Shown: piece after piece, positions 17,412 through 19,214 of the stretch
Layout of the letters: the number at the start of each line of letters is the position of its first letter
How positions within the stretch are numbered: the first letter of the stretch is position 1
Assembly (NCBI GenBank): GCA_001414345.1
Contig: LLCB01000588.1
Span: forward strand, 1-19,214
From: Hymenoscyphus infarciens
Lineage: Eukaryota > Ascomycota > Leotiomycetes > Helotiales > Helotiaceae
Direction of reading: 5' to 3'
Length of the DNA: 19,214 nt
The notes under the pieces: model-generated
What the model saw: only the letters and a program-made list of their open reading frames with translations
Database searches by the model: none
Told to the model about the DNA's origin: nothing
Program-made: the position numbers and the translations under genes

Positions 17412-19087
17412 AATTTAAATATTAAGGCTCTTAGTACTTTAAGATTTAGTATAAGATATACTATCTAGGCCTAATAAGAGACAGAGTAGTAGTTAGCTTT
17501 GTTATTTTAGTTAATAACTAATAGTCTTATAAATACTATAATAGTAGTCTTAGTATTCTTATCTTTTAACTTCTTTTTTTAATCCTAAGTATTACTTTAA
17601 AGGTAAGAACACTTCTTACGTTTAACAGCTTTTATAGCTACTTTATTAGCTATTTACTTATTATAAGCTAGCTTTAAGTAAGGATATTTCTTAATATAGT
17701 TCGCTTCTAAATAATATATTTTACTATAATATATATATTTTAGTATTTCATTAGTTCTAGATTATTTATAAGCGAGTATACTTATTATTATATTATTAGT
17801 ATCTATAGTTATATATTATTCCTCCTTTTAAACTACTATTATAAGTTTACTAATAGATATAATATAGCTAGTATCGTTAATATAGTTATAAGTCTAGGCC
17901 TAATATCTTTTAAAAGTATTATATACTAAAGTAAGACTAAATATATAAAGTTAGCTAAACTAAGGATCCTTAAGTTTAGTGTTTAATAAGATAAGTAAGA
18001 GCTTATAATCAATCTAGAGAAACTAAGAGTTATACTTTTAAATAAAGACGAAGACGTTAAGCTATAAAGATAAGAGTTTATCTATAAGTCGATTAAATTA
18101 TACTAATTCTTTAGACTAAAATCTATTCTTAAGTTTTATAAAAAGTTATAAGACATTGTTACTATTATTCTTAATATAGTTCCTAGCTAAGAAGCTATAC
18201 TTACTATATATTATATAAGATCTAATATCTAAGAATTTAACTTATTCTTTATTCTCCTTTCTATATTCTTTCTTCTTAGCTACTATTAGCTTTAAGATAA
18301 TAGCTTATCTAAGACTTATAACTTATACTACTAAGAAGGTATCTAGTTACTACTTCTTATAAGTAATAAGCTACTTATAGTAGTAGTTTTTAATATAAAG
18401 GTTATTAATAACTCGTCTTTCCTATTTAGTCTAGTTAACTTCGTTAAGCTCTTAGATATTATTCTAAGTTTAATTTTTAGTAGATATAATTAAAAAGAGC
18501 TAGGTAGGCTAGGAGTAGAGGAAGTAAGAGTAATAGGTAAAGGTTCTTTAGTATAGAGTCTAAAGATATTTATAAAGCTTAAAAGAGAAGAAAGAAGTTC
18601 GTTTTCTAATAAGAATAATTTAGTAGTATTAGAGCTAGTATTAGTTTTAGATTTAATTTTAGATTCGAATTCTAGATTAAAAGGTATATAGTTAGAGTCT
18701 TTAAGTAGGTTATCTTTATAAAAGTATTTAAGATAAGTTTAAAAAAGAGTTTAAGTATAATAGAAAAAAAGATTAAGTCTAAAGTATAATATAAATAAGT
18801 ACTATCTTATCTTCTTTATTATTTAATAAGCTAAGAAGCGCCTTTTTAAAGCTACTTCTAGCCTTTCTTAACTTATTCTAAATTAGCTCTTAATAATCTT
18901 CTAAGACCTTATTTCTTTTAATATATTTATTTTAAAATTTTTACTTATATTAATATAATTTTATAAGCTATCTAAGCAGTATATTAAGAGGTTAGTGTTT
19001 TTAACTTCTTTAAAGTTACTAAGTTTTTTACTACTAAGAAGCTATATAAGCTAGGTTAGAGGTTAACCTAGTATTTTAGTACTTAGG
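17412..19087 (-). pseudogene. Probable gag and 5' part of the second Copia element
   Basis: By position, upstream of the protease fossil on the minus strand, this should be gag. Readable stretches between stops include KQSRTNEILKYIYYSK and YLEANYIKKYPYLKLAYNK, then VKRKKCSYL, at about 17.58-17.76 kb. The last piece may be the start of a CCHC zinc knuckle, but its second cysteine and histidine cannot be confirmed. The distance from there to the protease, after removing the solo LTR, is about 250 bases, as expected in Copia. Beyond about 18.7 kb I recognise nothing, and no 5' LTR matching 13089-13209 is visible. Confidence 0.45.
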
Positions 19088-19214
19088 TGTGACGGCATGC
19101 CGTCCTGTATAGCCGAGATTACATGGCATATGCCGTACATATAAGGTTTCGGTAGTTGTTGTTTTGCATTGTCTAATTTAGGAAGGTTACGTACGTCCGG
19201 GCTTTCGGACGTAC
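19088..19214 (+). mobile_element. Second copy of the young LTR family, cut by the window end
   Basis: This starts TGTGACGGCATGCCGTC and matches 17043 onward over about 112 bases with six transitions and no transversions or gaps. After that the tandem arm duplication of the first copy is missing. It ends in the perfect hairpin GTACGTCCG / CGGACGTAC. The preceding five bases are TTAGG. Whether it is another solo LTR or the first LTR of a full element cannot be decided inside the window. Confidence 0.85.
19191..19214. repeat. Perfect 9-bp hairpin, 6-base loop, in the LTR
   Basis: GTACGTCCG (19191-19199), loop GGCTTT, CGGACGTAC (19206-19214). It corresponds to the longer, duplicated hairpin of the other copy. 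Confidence 0.8.

Larger units (their letters stand above)
13089..19087 (-). mobile_element. Second RIP-inactivated Copia element, carrying a nested solo LTR
   Basis: Minus-strand fossils run in Copia order: probable gag (about 17.4-18.7 kb), protease (16.8-17.0), GAG-pre-integrase finger (16.5), integrase (15.6-16.35), reverse transcriptase (14.3-14.85), RNase H side (13.4-14.05) and a candidate 3' LTR (13089-13209). Once the 369-bp nested insertion at 17038-17411 is subtracted, the gag-to-LTR length is about 5.2 kb, normal for Copia. This element is not a second copy of the 1199-7396 element: its reverse transcriptase has the classic KLKK-LY-SLK form and its LTR sequence is different. No partner for the candidate 3' LTR was found, so the right-hand boundary is uncertain and the true end may lie beyond 19087 or be lost. 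Confidence 0.7.

Noticed and set aside
17043..19214. The two TGTGACGG repeats as the paired LTRs of one element
   Set aside because: The left copy has its own exact ATAAG duplication on both sides, and the flanking Copia domains continue in order across it, so it is a separate solo LTR.

Overview
The window looks like a repeat-rich segment of a filamentous ascomycete (Pezizomycotina) genome that has been through repeat-induced point mutation (RIP). About 16.5 kb of the 19.2 kb is extremely A+T rich, saturated with TpA, almost devoid of CpA/TpG and full of stop codons in every frame, while still carrying recognisable retrotransposon anatomy. Fungal Copia-type polyproteins and a fungal ATP-grasp-type gene support this placement. 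No species can be named from the sequence alone.

Layout. (1) 1-1193 is RIP-degraded repeat of unknown type. (2) 1199-7396 is a complete but dead Copia-type LTR retrotransposon on the minus strand. It has two 171-bp LTRs (1199-1369 and 7226-7396), a perfect CTTTC target-site duplication, and gag, integrase and reverse-transcriptase fossils in the expected order. (3) 7402-8460 is more RIP-degraded DNA. A ~51-bp direct repeat (8242-8292 / 8496-8546) straddles the change in composition. (4) About 8.5-11.25 kb is an island of normal base composition. It holds one recognisable gene, an ATP-grasp enzyme on the minus strand (8879-10422) that appears broken by a one-base frameshift and probably by two CAG-to-TAG nonsense changes. 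An unrecognised protein-like fragment lies at 10963-11190 on the plus strand. (5) 11.25-13.09 kb is RIP-degraded and unassigned, with an 18-bp tandem repeat. (6) About 13.09-19.09 kb is a second, unrelated Copia element on the minus strand. A candidate 3' LTR, RNase H, reverse transcriptase, integrase and protease fossils can be read, plus a probable gag. (7) Within this element, at 17043-17406, sits a younger 364-bp solo LTR with a perfect ATAAG target-site duplication. A second copy of the same LTR family starts at 19088 and runs off the window.

No functional pathway is encoded here. The parts are linked by history: old Copia insertions were mutated to saturation, a younger LTR family then inserted and is only lightly mutated, and the single-copy island between the repeats carries a decaying metabolic gene whose probable nonsense changes have the same CpA-to-TpA signature as the surrounding repeats. 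I did not find a new defence or mobile system.
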